Positions 35,201 through 43,795 of a DNA stretch of 64,000 nucleotides are shown piece by piece. The translations under genes and the position numbers were made by a program. The DNA comes from CAIKZZ01 sp037443765. Lineage in GTDB: Bacteria; Pseudomonadota; Gammaproteobacteria; Steroidobacterales; Steroidobacteraceae. How positions within the stretch are numbered: position 1 is the stretch's first letter; each line of letters opens with the position of its first letter. Location of the stretch: the NCBI GenBank assembly GCA_037443765.1, contig JBBINS010000002.1:8386-72385 (forward strand), given 5' to 3'. Under the pieces are notes generated by a model. That model saw only the letters and a program-made list of their open reading frames with translations. It did not search any database and was not told where the DNA came from.

Positions 35201-38068
35201 ATGGATACGTGGAACGGAACACTGCTGGTACGCGCGCAGCGCCTGCTCGTCGTCGGCATCGTCGCGGTGCTCGCAGCCGCGTGCTCGAGTAGCAGCGGCA
35301 CCGCCGGCGGCGGCAACAGCGGCATCAGCCTCGGTAGCGGCGGGTCGACGAACGACCCGGTGTCGCCGGACTTCGCGATCGCCTACATCAAGCGCACGCT
35401 GCCGAAGGCCGCCGACCCGAACGCGATCACGCTCGTCGACGACCTGCGCGTACAGCGTGTTTGGAACGGCACCGCGGATGTCATCGTGCGCGAGAGCGCG
35501 AGCCCGTCGGCCGGCGAGAAGAACATCACGGCGGCGCTCGCCTGCCCGCTGGCGTCGGACCCCAACCAGAATTCGGGACCCGACCACGACGTGCGCGATC
35601 TCGACACCTCCTTCGATGGCGCGAAGCTCGTGTTCTCGTTCCGCTGCCGCCCGATCAAGAACGCCAAGGAATCGCAGCAGCCGCGCTGGACGATCTTTGA
35701 GTACAATCACGCGACCGGCAAGCTGCGCCAGGTCATCTCGGATCCGATCGCGGCCGCGCTCGGCCACGACGTCGGCCCGCACTACCTGCCCGACGGCCGC
35801 CTCGTGTTCTCGTCGTCACGTCAGCACGACGCCAAGGCGGTGCTGATCGACGAGGGCAAGGCTCAGTTCTCTGCCGGCATCGAGGGCGACCGCAACCTGC
35901 CGGCGTTCGTGCTTCACGTGATGACGATCGCGGACGCCAACGGCAACCCCGTCGACGGCAGCACCAGCATCCGGCAGATCTCCTTCAATACGGGCCACGA
36001 TCTCGACCCGTCCGTGCTCAACGACGGCCGCATCGTGTTCACGCGCTGGGACCAGAACTCCGGTGCCGGCATGCACCTCTACGCCATCGACCCCGACGGC
36101 GGCGACATGCAACTGCTGTACGGACGCAACAGCCACGACACGGGCAACCCGACGACGGCGCAGGGCGGCTCGCTGGTTCAATTCACGCAGGCGCGGGCGC
36201 GGCCGGATGGCAAAGTCGTCGCGCTGCTGCTGCCGTTCATGGGGACGAACTTCGGCGGCGACATCGCCCTGATCGACTCGGCCAGCTGGGTCGAGAACCT
36301 GCAGAGCGTGCTCGGCGCGACCGTGGCGCCGGGCGCGACCGGTCAGGTACGGATGGTGGTCAACGACGTCATCACGACACAGGCGCCGACCGCCAATCCG
36401 AACGCGCCGGCGGGCACGCCGGCGCCCTCCGCGCCGGCCTCGCCCGGCGGCCGCTTCTCGAGCGTCTATCCGCTGTGGGACGGGACCAACCGGCTGCTCG
36501 TCACATGGTCGCAGTGCCGGCTGACGATCCAGACCCTCGTCGTCCCCTGCACCTCGGACAACCTCGCGAACGCCACGGCCGTGCCGGCTCCGACGATCTA
36601 CAGCGTCTGGATCTACGACCCCACCAACAACACGCAGCTGCCCATCGCGCCGCCGGTCGAGGGCATCATGTACACGAACGTGGTCGCGCTGCAGCCGCGA
36701 CTGCCGACCCCGACGCCGATCCCGGACGCCCAGCCGAGCACGACCGGGTCCTATACGTTCACGCTCGCCGCCGAGGGCGTCGGCATCCTCGATATAAAGA
36801 GCGTCTACGACTTCGACGGCGTCGACACGGCGCCGGGCGGCATCGCCGCCGTCCGCGACCCGACGACGCGCGTGGCGAGCCCGACCCGGCCGCGCTTCGT
36901 GCGCATCGAGAAGGCCGTGAGCCTGCCCGACAAGGAGGTGCTGCCGAACGCCGCCCTCCCCAACTTCGCCTTCGGCGCCGCCGGCAACTTCATGCGCGAA
37001 ATCATCGGCTACGCGCCGGTGGAACCGGACGGCTCGGTGCGTGTGACGGTGCCGTCGAATATTCCCTTCCAGATCAGCATCCTCGATGCCAACGGCCGGC
37101 GCCTCGACGGCGCCTTCCCGCGTCATCGCGCCTGGCTGCAGGTCCGCACTGGCGAGACGGTGGTCTGCAACGGCTGCCACACCCAGCAGCAGATTCCGCC
37201 GTCGAATTCGCACGGCCGCACGGGACTGTTCTCGCTCGTGAATACGGGTGCAGCCGCCGGCGTGGCGTTCCCGAACACGGCCCTGCAAGTGACCAACCGC
37301 ACCGGTGCCAACGTGGCCCCGGCCCGCCTGCCGAACGGCGGCGAAACGATGGCCGAGTACCGCGCCGCGGAGCAGGTCACCTGCGTCGACGTGGCGTGCT
37401 CGGCCAACCCGGCGGTCGATCTCGTCTTCGCCGACGTATGGACGATCACCGGCGTGGGCACGGCCGATCCGGCGTTCTCATGGACCTACGCGCAGCTTGG
37501 GACGCCCGCCCCGGTCCGCGCCGACTGCGAGACCAACTGGCAGGGCAACTGCCGGATCACGATCCATTACCCGCTGCACATCGCCCCGCTCTGGACCAGT
37601 CCGCGGTCGACCATCACCGCGATCGACCCGACGTCGACGGTGGCGTACACGACCTGCACGGGCTGTCACAGCCCCAAGACGACCGCGGGCGTCAAGCAGG
37701 TCCCCGCCGGCCAGCTCGACCTCTCCAGCTCGCCGGCCTCGACCAATCCCTGCGTCCAGCAGGAGTTCACGTCCTTCTGCCAGCTGCTGTTCCCGCACCC
37801 GCAGCTCGACCCTGTTACTATGCAGCCGGTCATCGTGCCCGGACCGCCGGACCCGGTGACGGGCCTGCCCACGCAGGTCATCGTTCAGGTCAATCCGCCA
37901 ATGAGCGGCGCGGGAGCGAATGCTTCGGCGGCCTTCTTCAACGAGTTCGCCACCGGTGGCACGCACGCCGGCTGGCTGACCGGGGCCGAGCTGAAGCTGA
38001 TCTCCGAGTGGCTCGACATCGGCGCCCAGTACTACAACGATCCGTTCGCGATCCCACCTGCCAACTGA
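35201..38068 (+). CDS. HzsA-related di-haem lipoprotein with TolB/PD40 propeller
   Basis: A 955-residue lipoprotein from ATG 35201, chosen because GAGG lies 6 bases upstream; the lipobox is LAAAC (Cys 28). Residues about 60-330 form PD40/TolB-like propeller blades (HYLPDGRLVFSSSRQ; LDPSVLNDGRIVFTRWD). Two c-type haem sites follow, CNGCH (about residue 656) and CTGCH (about 819). The architecture, propeller plus two haem domains, is that of proteins annotated as related to the alpha subunit of hydrazine synthase. The anammox reaction itself is not implied: the other hydrazine synthase subunits are absent. It begins a plus-strand operon of exported proteins. Confidence 0.78.
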   Translation: MDTWNGTLLVRAQRLLVVGIVAVLAAACSSSSGTAGGGNSGISLGSGGSTNDPVSPDFAIAYIKRTLPKAADPNAITLVDDLRVQRVWNGTADVIVRESASPSAGEKNITAALACPLASDPNQNSGPDHDVRDLDTSFDGAKLVFSFRCRPIKNAKESQQPRWTIFEYNHATGKLRQVISDPIAAALGHDVGPHYLPDGRLVFSSSRQHDAKAVLIDEGKAQFSAGIEGDRNLPAFVLHVMTIADANGNPVDGSTSIRQISFNTGHDLDPSVLNDGRIVFTRWDQNSGAGMHLYAIDPDGGDMQLLYGRNSHDTGNPTTAQGGSLVQFTQARARPDGKVVALLLPFMGTNFGGDIALIDSASWVENLQSVLGATVAPGATGQVRMVVNDVITTQAPTANPNAPAGTPAPSAPASPGGRFSSVYPLWDGTNRLLVTWSQCRLTIQTLVVPCTSDNLANATAVPAPTIYSVWIYDPTNNTQLPIAPPVEGIMYTNVVALQPRLPTPTPIPDAQPSTTGSYTFTLAAEGVGILDIKSVYDFDGVDTAPGGIAAVRDPTTRVASPTRPRFVRIEKAVSLPDKEVLPNAALPNFAFGAAGNFMREIIGYAPVEPDGSVRVTVPSNIPFQISILDANGRRLDGAFPRHRAWLQVRTGETVVCNGCHTQQQIPPSNSHGRTGLFSLVNTGAAAGVAFPNTALQVTNRTGANVAPARLPNGGETMAEYRAAEQVTCVDVACSANPAVDLVFADVWTITGVGTADPAFSWTYAQLGTPAPVRADCETNWQGNCRITIHYPLHIAPLWTSPRSTITAIDPTSTVAYTTCTGCHSPKTTAGVKQVPAGQLDLSSSPASTNPCVQQEFTSFCQLLFPHPQLDPVTMQPVIVPGPPDPVTGLPTQVIVQVNPPMSGAGANASAAFFNEFATGGTHAGWLTGAELKLISEWLDIGAQYYNDPFAIPPAN

Positions 38069-38072
38069 CCGA

Positions 38073-38846
38073 ATGCGTACAGTTCTGAAGCTCGCGAGCT
38101 TACTTATTCTGGCAACGGCGGCGGGACTCGCGCACTCGGCAGACGGCGCGCGGCAATTCGACCGCGACGCCGGCCGCTACGTCGACGTCGCCGTCGCCGA
38201 CCCCTACCTCGAACTGCACACCGGTGCTGGCGCGAGCTACCCGGTATTCCGCGTCATCCCGCGCGGCGAGCACATCGAGATCCTGTTCCGGCGCACCGAC
38301 TGGTTCAAGGTCCGCGACGACCACGACCGCGAGGGCTGGGCGCACCGCGACAACATGCAGGAGACCCTGCTCGCGTCGGGCGAGAAGCTGCCGCTCGAGG
38401 ACCTGTCGCACCGTGACTTCGACATCTGGCCGTGGGAATCCGGCGTCCAGAGCGGCAACTTCGGCGGCGGCAACGTCAACAGCATCTACGTCGGCTATTC
38501 GCTGAACCCGAACCTGGCCACCGAGCTCGGCGTGTCACAGACCCTCGGGCGCTCCGCCAATGGCGTGCTCGCGGTCCTTGGCCTCACACACTCGCCGCGT
38601 CCCGACTGGCGCCTCGCGCCGTTCGTGCAGCTCGGCAGCGGTGTCATCAGGATCCAGCCGAAGGCGACGATCATCTCGCCGCCGGAGCGCACCGAACAGG
38701 TCGCCTACTACGGCGCCGGCGTCAAATGGTACCTGTCGCGTCGCTTCATCCTGCGTGCGGACTACCGCAGCTACGTGCTCTTCACGCGACGCGACACAAA
38801 CGAGGATCGGAACGAATGGAAAGCAGGCTTCGCGTTCTTCTTCTGA
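38073..38846 (+). CDS. SH3-domain outer-membrane beta-barrel protein
   Basis: A 257-residue exported protein: a signal peptide (ending near LAHSADG), a bacterial SH3 domain (about residues 38-100; LELHTGAGASYPVFRVIPRG...WFKVRDDHDREGWAHR), and then a beta-barrel with alternating hydrophobic strands and the C-terminal aromatic FAFFF expected of outer-membrane proteins. It starts 4 bp after the HzsA-related gene and overlaps the next gene by 31 bp. The SH3 domain may bind peptidoglycan. The barrel resembles the small 'outer membrane beta-barrel' families seen with myxococcal motility and TPR loci. Confidence 0.78.
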   Translation: MRTVLKLASLLILATAAGLAHSADGARQFDRDAGRYVDVAVADPYLELHTGAGASYPVFRVIPRGEHIEILFRRTDWFKVRDDHDREGWAHRDNMQETLLASGEKLPLEDLSHRDFDIWPWESGVQSGNFGGGNVNSIYVGYSLNPNLATELGVSQTLGRSANGVLAVLGLTHSPRPDWRLAPFVQLGSGVIRIQPKATIISPPERTEQVAYYGAGVKWYLSRRFILRADYRSYVLFTRRDTNEDRNEWKAGFAFFF

Positions 38847-39505
38847 TCGTCTGCGCGCTCGCGCTCGGGGGCTGCTCGATGTGGCCGTTCCACAAGAAGC
38901 AGCGCGCTGAGGAATTGCCGGTCGAGGCGACGTCTGCCGAGGGCACCGCGCCCTCGGTCGTCGAACCGCAGGTCGCGCGCCGCACGGTCAAGACGCCCAA
39001 GATAAAGAACTCCAACTTCGAGATCGGACCGTATATCGGCACCTACAGCGCCGAGGACTTCGGCGTCAATCCCGTGCTCGGGGCCCGCCTCGTCTATCAC
39101 ATCAGCGAGGACTTCTTTGCGCAGGGCCTGATCGGCCGGACCACGGTCGGCCTGACGAGCTACGAACGCCTGTCGGGCGGGGCGCAGCTGCTGACCGATA
39201 GTCAGCGCAAGCTCACGTATTACAGCCTCGACTTCGGGTACAACCTGCTGCCGGGAGAGGTGTTCGTCAGCCCGCGGCGGGCGTTCAACTCGGCGCTGTA
39301 CGTGACCGGCGGCGTCGGCGCGACGCACTTCGCGGGCGACAACCGCTTCACGGTCGCGATCGGGGCCGGCTACCGCCTGCTTCTGAACGACTGGCTGGCG
39401 GCGCACTTCGACGTGCGCGACAGCATCTTCGACGAGAACCTCTTGGGCACGAACAAGACGACGCACAATCTCGAGACCGGTCTCGGCGTGACCGTGTTCT
39501 TCTGA
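38816..39505 (+). CDS. Lipoprotein-anchored outer-membrane beta-barrel protein
   Basis: A 229-residue protein with a lipoprotein signal (LALGGCSMW, Cys about 20), a disordered linker, and an eight-strand-type barrel ending in VTVFF. Blocks such as EIGPYIGTYSAEDFGVNPVLGARL and VTGGVGATHFAGDNRF are typical of the small outer-membrane barrel family in delta- and gammaproteobacteria. Its start lies inside the upstream barrel gene, so the two barrels are likely cotranslated and may form a pair. Function unknown; a structural or docking role with the neighbouring cytochromes is inference. Confidence 0.75.
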   Translation: MESRLRVLLLIVCALALGGCSMWPFHKKQRAEELPVEATSAEGTAPSVVEPQVARRTVKTPKIKNSNFEIGPYIGTYSAEDFGVNPVLGARLVYHISEDFFAQGLIGRTTVGLTSYERLSGGAQLLTDSQRKLTYYSLDFGYNLLPGEVFVSPRRAFNSALYVTGGVGATHFAGDNRFTVAIGAGYRLLLNDWLAAHFDVRDSIFDENLLGTNKTTHNLETGLGVTVFF

Positions 39506-39530
39506 CGCGACTACCGGACGGAGACGACGC

Positions 39531-40040
39531 ATGAGCCTGAAGTCCCTGTGCATCGCGATCGCGCTTGCCGCGAGCGCTGGCGTTTCGACGACGGCGCTCG
39601 GCGCGGACCCGATCGGGCAGCCGGCACCGGCGTTCACGCTGCCACTGCGTGGCGGCTCCGCCCCGCTCGCGCTCGACAAGCTGCGTGGACAGGTCGTGAT
39701 GGTCAACTTCTGGGCGTCGTGGTGCGAGCCGTGCCGCAAGGAGTTCCCGCTGCTCGACCAGATCTACAAGAAGTACAAGGCCGCCGGCTTTACGCTCGTC
39801 GGCGTCAACGTCGAACCGGACGCGAAGGACGCGGAGAGCTTCATCGCCAAGACGCCGGTGACGTTCCCGATCCTGTTCGACAAGGACAGCGCCGTCAGCA
39901 AGCTGTACCACGTCGCCGGCATGCCGACGACCGTGCTGATCGACCGCAAGGGTGTGCTCCGCTGGGTGCACCGCAGCTACGTGCCGGGCGACGAGAACGA
40001 GTACCTGAACCAGGTTCGCGCCATTCTGATGGAGAAATAG
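39531..40040 (+). CDS. TlpA-family thiol:disulfide oxidoreductase
   Basis: A 169-residue periplasmic thioredoxin-fold protein: signal peptide ending near TALGADP, active site CEPC (Cys 65, 68) in NFWASWCEPCRKEFPLL, and the cis-Pro in GMPTTVLIDRKG. TlpA/ResA proteins reduce haem-binding cysteines for cytochrome c maturation or reduce metal-site cysteines. Here it sits with c-type cytochromes upstream and a Cys-rich DUF4266 lipoprotein 2 bp downstream, either of which could be its client. Confidence 0.93.
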   Translation: MSLKSLCIAIALAASAGVSTTALGADPIGQPAPAFTLPLRGGSAPLALDKLRGQVVMVNFWASWCEPCRKEFPLLDQIYKKYKAAGFTLVGVNVEPDAKDAESFIAKTPVTFPILFDKDSAVSKLYHVAGMPTTVLIDRKGVLRWVHRSYVPGDENEYLNQVRAILMEK

Positions 40041-40042
40041 CC

Positions 40043-40270
40043 ATGACGAAGCCCTGCTTCCTCGTGCTGCTGGCAGTGATGGCCATGACCTCGGGCTGCG
40101 GCCGGATCCAGCCTTGGGTCAAGCCGTACGAGCGCGAGCGACTCGCCGACAAGGTCATGGCCTGGGACCGCGATCCGATCGCCCAGAGCTACATCACGCA
40201 CGTCCACGAGAACCGCGAGGGCGCGCACGGCGGCACCGGCGAGGCCGGCGGCGGCTGCGGCTGCAACTGA
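40043..40270 (+). CDS. DUF4266 small lipoprotein with C-terminal CGCN
   Basis: A 75-residue lipoprotein (lipobox MTSGC, Cys about 19). The body RIQPWVKPYERERLADKVM and the Gly-rich ending GGTGEAGGGCGCN match DUF4266, which usually ends exactly in this two-Cys motif. The conserved C-terminal C-x-C-N suggests a metal- or cofactor-binding tail, or a site for chemical modification; this is inference. It starts 2 bp after the TlpA gene and is followed by the DUF3570 gene, the usual partner of DUF4266 in many proteobacteria, with ApbE close by. Confidence 0.85.
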   Translation: MTKPCFLVLLAVMAMTSGCGRIQPWVKPYERERLADKVMAWDRDPIAQSYITHVHENREGAHGGTGEAGGGCGCN

Positions 40271-40299
40271 CGCATCGGGCGGTAACGGATTCCACGGCC

Positions 40300-41472
40300 A
40301 TGAGCTTCACCTTCAGCCTACGCCGCATCGCCTGCATGGCGGTCGCCTATCTTGCGGCGGCGAGCGCCCTCGCGGACGTCCTGCCCGAGGAGCGCGCCGA
40401 CCTCAGCTGGCGCACCTACGACGGCGGCGGCCTGAAGGTGGAAGGTCCTGCGATGCTGGTCCGGAAGAACTTCTCCGACAACGTCTCCGTCAGCGCCGGG
40501 TACCAGGTCGACCAGGTGACGGGCGCCTCGATCGACATGGTCGTGCTCGGCGCGAGCCCGCTGCACGAGGTGCGCAAGCAAAAGCAGCTCGGCGTCGACT
40601 ACCTGTACGGCAAGACGACCTACAGCGTCGGCGTCGAGAGCAGCATCGAGAACGACTACGACTCGAGCAACGTCAACGCCGGCATCTCGCAGAGCATGTT
40701 CGGTGACCTGACCACGATCACGATCGGCGTCAGCCGCGGCTGGGACATCATCACGCGCGTCATCAACGCCGCGCACCAGAAGGATCCGAACTTCCGCAAG
40801 CGCCTAGACCGCAAGACCTGGTCGCTCGGCGTCTCGCAGATCCTGACGCGCAACCTGATCGCCGGCTTCGACTACGAGGCGATCACCGAGCAGGGCTATC
40901 TGCAGAACCCCTACCGGGCGATCCGCTACCTGGCCGCACCGGGCTCGACGATCTACCTGACGGCCCCGGAGGTCTTCCCGGGCACCCATACGAGCAACGC
41001 AGCCGCATTCAGGCTCAAGTACTTCCTGCCGTGGCACGCCTCGGTCGCCGGCAAGTACCGCTATTCCTTCGACACCTGGGACATCCGCGCCCAGACCGCC
41101 GAGGCCGACTACACACAGCCGTTCTTCGACGAGGCGCTGATCGCCGACCTGACCTACCGCTACTACAGGCAGAATTCGGCGTCGTTCTACTCGGACCTGT
41201 TCCAGTTCGCGAACCAGCAGAACTACATGGCGCGCGACCGGGAGCTGGCTGCCCAGGACAACAACACCGTCGGCGCCGCCGTGTCCTACGACTTCCTCAA
41301 GTCGAAGCACTGGATCGTGAAGAAGGCGTCCGGGTCGCTGCACTACGACTACATCATGTACAAGTACAAGGACTTCCGCGACGCGACGCAGCGCCAGCTG
41401 CCCGCCGGGACGGAGCCGCTCTACCACTACAACGCCAGCGTCGTGCAGGCGTTCGTCTCGATCTGGTTCTGA
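40300..41472 (+). CDS. DUF3570 domain protein, probable outer-membrane barrel
   Basis: A 390-residue exported protein with a signal peptide ending at ALADV. The mature part alternates short beta strands with charged turns (VSAGYQVDQVTGASIDMVV; YLYGKTTYSVGVESSIENDYDSSNV would be too long to quote whole) and ends in the aromatic SIWF, as outer-membrane barrels do. DUF3570 commonly accompanies DUF4266, TlpA and ApbE; all four are present here. It is the last gene of the plus operon and converges on apbE, with a hairpin between the stops. Confidence 0.82.
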   Translation: MSFTFSLRRIACMAVAYLAAASALADVLPEERADLSWRTYDGGGLKVEGPAMLVRKNFSDNVSVSAGYQVDQVTGASIDMVVLGASPLHEVRKQKQLGVDYLYGKTTYSVGVESSIENDYDSSNVNAGISQSMFGDLTTITIGVSRGWDIITRVINAAHQKDPNFRKRLDRKTWSLGVSQILTRNLIAGFDYEAITEQGYLQNPYRAIRYLAAPGSTIYLTAPEVFPGTHTSNAAAFRLKYFLPWHASVAGKYRYSFDTWDIRAQTAEADYTQPFFDEALIADLTYRYYRQNSASFYSDLFQFANQQNYMARDRELAAQDNNTVGAAVSYDFLKSKHWIVKKASGSLHYDYIMYKYKDFRDATQRQLPAGTEPLYHYNASVVQAFVSIWF

Positions 41473-41476
41473 GTCG

Positions 41477-41495
41477 GGCGCGCCGGTCGCGCGCC
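41477..41495. terminator. Bidirectional hairpin between DUF3570 and apbE stops
   Basis: GGCGCGC and GCGCGCC form a 7-bp stem with a 5-nt loop in the 24-bp gap between the two convergent stop codons. There is no T tract, but the placement fits a shared terminator. Confidence 0.45.
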
Positions 41496-41496
41496 G

Positions 41497-42474
41497 CTAC
41501 TTCGGCGGCTCGAGGCCCTTCGTGTACCAGACCTTGCCGTACTTATCGACGACGACGGCGTCCATCTGCGGATACCGCTCGATCAGCCGGATCCCCTCGA
41601 TCGGGCCCTTGATGAATACACCCTTCGACCAGCCCTCGGTGTCGGTCGCGGTCGGGCCGATGATCGTCACGCTACGCACACCGATCGGGCTCTTGCCGGT
41701 CTTCGGATCGATGATATGGTGGTACCGGATACCGCCCTCGTCGAAGAAGCGCTCGTAATCGCCCGACGTCGAAATGCCGACGTCGGCGAGCGGCATGCTG
41801 AGGACGACCTTGTTCTTGTTGTCGGGATTGCGGATCCCGACGACCCATGGCCTCCCGCGCCGGTCGCCGAGCAGGCGCGTGTCGCCGCCGGCCATCACCA
41901 TCGCGTGGGCGACCCCGAAACCCTTGAGAATCCCGACCGCCTGGTCGCAGGCGTAGCCCTTGGCGATGCCGCCGAGATCGATGCGCATGCCCTCGCGCGC
42001 GAACTTGACGGTGTGGTGCTCGGCATCAAGCACGAGGTTGCGGTAGTTGACGCCCGGCAGCGCCGCCTTGATCTCCGCGTCGCTCGGATGGATGTGGCGC
42101 GGGTAGTCGTAGAGGTAGCCGACGCTCGCGTAGGTGATGTCGAACGCGCCCTCCGTGATCTCGGAGTAGTGGATCGAGGTCTTTATCAGGTCGAAGAGCT
42201 CGGGATCGACCGCGACCGGCTCGACGGCGGCGTGCATGTTGATCCGCGAGAGCTGGCTCTCCGGCTTGTAGTGACTCATCAGCTCGTCGATGCGGCGCAT
42301 GTTGTCCATGACCGCGTCGATCGCCGCCTCGCCCTGGATCCGGTCGTCGTGCCAGACCTCGACGTAGATGCGGGTCCCCATGATTGATTCTTCGCGATGC
42401 AGCCAGTCGGCGCGGGCCGGAGTGACTGCAAACAGCGACAGTGCGATGGCGAACAGACTCGCGGCAAGCTTCAT
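41497..42474 (-). CDS. apbE: FAD:protein FMN transferase (ApbE), exported
   Basis: A 325-residue protein with a signal peptide (ending near PARADWL). ApbE attaches FMN from FAD to Thr/Ser of periplasmic redox proteins. Recognised are the MGTRIYVEVW strand, DLGGIAKGYACDQAV (about residues 167-181), MAGGDTRLLG and HHIIDPKTGKSP. The usual metal-site block ADALSTA near the C-terminus reads TEGWSKG here, so the canonical Asp and Thr are not conserved. That is either a variant subfamily or a changed activity. It converges on the TlpA-DUF4266-DUF3570 genes, a recurring association. No classic flavinylation motif was seen in the neighbours. Confidence 0.88.
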   Translation of the reverse strand: MKLAASLFAIALSLFAVTPARADWLHREESIMGTRIYVEVWHDDRIQGEAAIDAVMDNMRRIDELMSHYKPESQLSRINMHAAVEPVAVDPELFDLIKTSIHYSEITEGAFDITYASVGYLYDYPRHIHPSDAEIKAALPGVNYRNLVLDAEHHTVKFAREGMRIDLGGIAKGYACDQAVGILKGFGVAHAMVMAGGDTRLLGDRRGRPWVVGIRNPDNKNKVVLSMPLADVGISTSGDYERFFDEGGIRYHHIIDPKTGKSPIGVRSVTIIGPTATDTEGWSKGVFIKGPIEGIRLIERYPQMDAVVVDKYGKVWYTKGLEPPK

Positions 42475-42615
42475 GTAATTTCTCCGTGGACCGCCATTAT
42501 CGGCCCGCGGGCGGCGCGACGCAGCCTCAGCGTGCGGTCGGTTATCATGCGGCCAAGGAACCCGGCGCCGCGTCCGCGGTCATTGAGTAAGAGAAATCAT
42601 CACAGGGGATCGACC

Positions 42616-43443
42616 ATGACAGCGCGACGCATCGTCTACACGCTGGTGCTCTTCCTGGCCGCGAACGCCGCGGCCTACGCCGGCAACCGCGAAGAAGCGC
42701 GCATCCTCCAGGCGACCCAGGTGTTGCAGGACACCCAGGCGATGCCGGACCAGCGCGTGCCGGACTGGCTGCTGCAGCGGGCGCAAGGCATCGCGGTCAT
42801 CCCGAACGTGGTGAAAGTCGCCTTGATCGCCGGTGGCCGCGGCGCGAAGGGCATTCTTATGGTGCGCGACCCGCAGGGGCGCTGGAGCAATCCGGTGTTC
42901 CTGACCCTTGGCGGTGGCAGCTTCGGGTTCCAGTGGGGCCTCGAGGTCAGCGACGTCATCCTGGTGTTCACGACCCGGCGCAGCATCGAGGGTGTGACCG
43001 GCGGCAAGCTCACGCTCGGCGCCGACGCATCGGTCGCCGTCGGCCCAATCGGACGCTCGGTCTCCGGGGCGACCGACATCGGGCTCGCCGAGGTGTACTC
43101 GTATTCGCAGTCCAAGGGACTGTTCGCCGGCGTCGCCATCGACGGAACCGTGCTCGCGATCGACCATTCGGCGAACGCGGCGTACTACCAGCGACCGGGC
43201 GTGCTGGCCTCGGACATCCTGGCGCCGACCGCCCCCGCGCCGCCGCCGAGCGCGCAACGGCTGCTTGACGCGCTCCGTCGGTTGCCGAGCGGCGGCGATG
43301 GCGTTGCTCCGGCGGCGCGCTCCCCGACGGCGGCGGCCGGATCGCCTGCCGCTGCGGCGCAGCAAGCGGCGCCGGACGCGCGTGGTTTAGAGTCCGGCGG
43401 TGCGACGACGTACCCGCTCAACGACCCTAAGCCGCACCGCTAG
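42616..43443 (+). CDS. Lipid-binding SYLF (Ysc84) domain protein, exported
   Basis: A 275-residue protein: signal peptide ending near AYAGNRE, then the SYLF domain (about residues 40-210), with RAQGIAVIPNVVKVALIAGGRGAKG as its start and GGGSFGFQWGLEVSDVILVF in the middle, and an Ala/Pro-rich disordered tail of about 60 residues. SYLF domains bind phosphoinositide or other lipids in eukaryotes; in bacteria they are periplasmic proteins of unclear role. AGGGG lies just before the ATG. Transcribed alone, divergent from apbE. Confidence 0.87.
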   Translation: MTARRIVYTLVLFLAANAAAYAGNREEARILQATQVLQDTQAMPDQRVPDWLLQRAQGIAVIPNVVKVALIAGGRGAKGILMVRDPQGRWSNPVFLTLGGGSFGFQWGLEVSDVILVFTTRRSIEGVTGGKLTLGADASVAVGPIGRSVSGATDIGLAEVYSYSQSKGLFAGVAIDGTVLAIDHSANAAYYQRPGVLASDILAPTAPAPPPSAQRLLDALRRLPSGGDGVAPAARSPTAAAGSPAAAAQQAAPDARGLESGGATTYPLNDPKPHR

Positions 43444-43539
43444 AGCCCGTTCGACCCTTCCGGCGATCGCGAGCGCCCTGCTCGCCAAGGTGCTGCCGGA
43501 TGGCCGCTCGGGCGCCCGCTGCGCGGGACGGCGGCGGCC

Positions 43540-43795
43540 GGTGCAGATCGTCGCCACGCAGCCCGCTGCGACGGACGCGTACGACGATGTGCTCGCGGTG
43601 GCACGCGTGCGGATCGGCCGCAACGGCCTCGCCCGCGATCCGCAGATCGTGTACGCGAACGGGCCCGGCCACGGCGCCGACCTCGTCTTCGGGGTCCTCT
43701 CGCGGATCGTGCGCCGCGCTCGGTAGACGCCCGCCGAGATCGACGGCAAGCCGGTCGAGGTGGACTACTTCGGGTCGTTCCGGGACATCCGCGCA
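43540..43795 (+). pseudogene. Remnant of a TonB C-terminal-domain protein with in-frame stop
   Basis: Reading one frame, residues VLAVARVRIGRNGLARDPQ...IVYANGPGHGADLVFGVLS are followed by RRAR, an in-frame TAG (43724-43726), and then TPAEIDGKPVEVDYFGSF. This matches the TonB C-terminal pattern: V-x-I-x-x-x-G, then V-x-S-S-G-P, then R-R-x-x-P-A-x-x-D-G-K-P-V. The stop splits the domain at its most conserved point, and the N-terminal transmembrane and Pro-rich parts are not found. Downstream DNA to about 44,100 has only traces of coding-like sequence in another frame. A decayed gene is the simplest reading; a sequencing error in one codon would leave a short domain. Confidence 0.45.

Noticed and set aside
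35201..38068. Calling the HzsA-related gene hydrazine synthase and the organism an anammox bacterium
   Set aside because: Partner subunits and the rest of the pathway are absent, and other genes point to a heterotrophic proteobacterium; only the architecture is shared.
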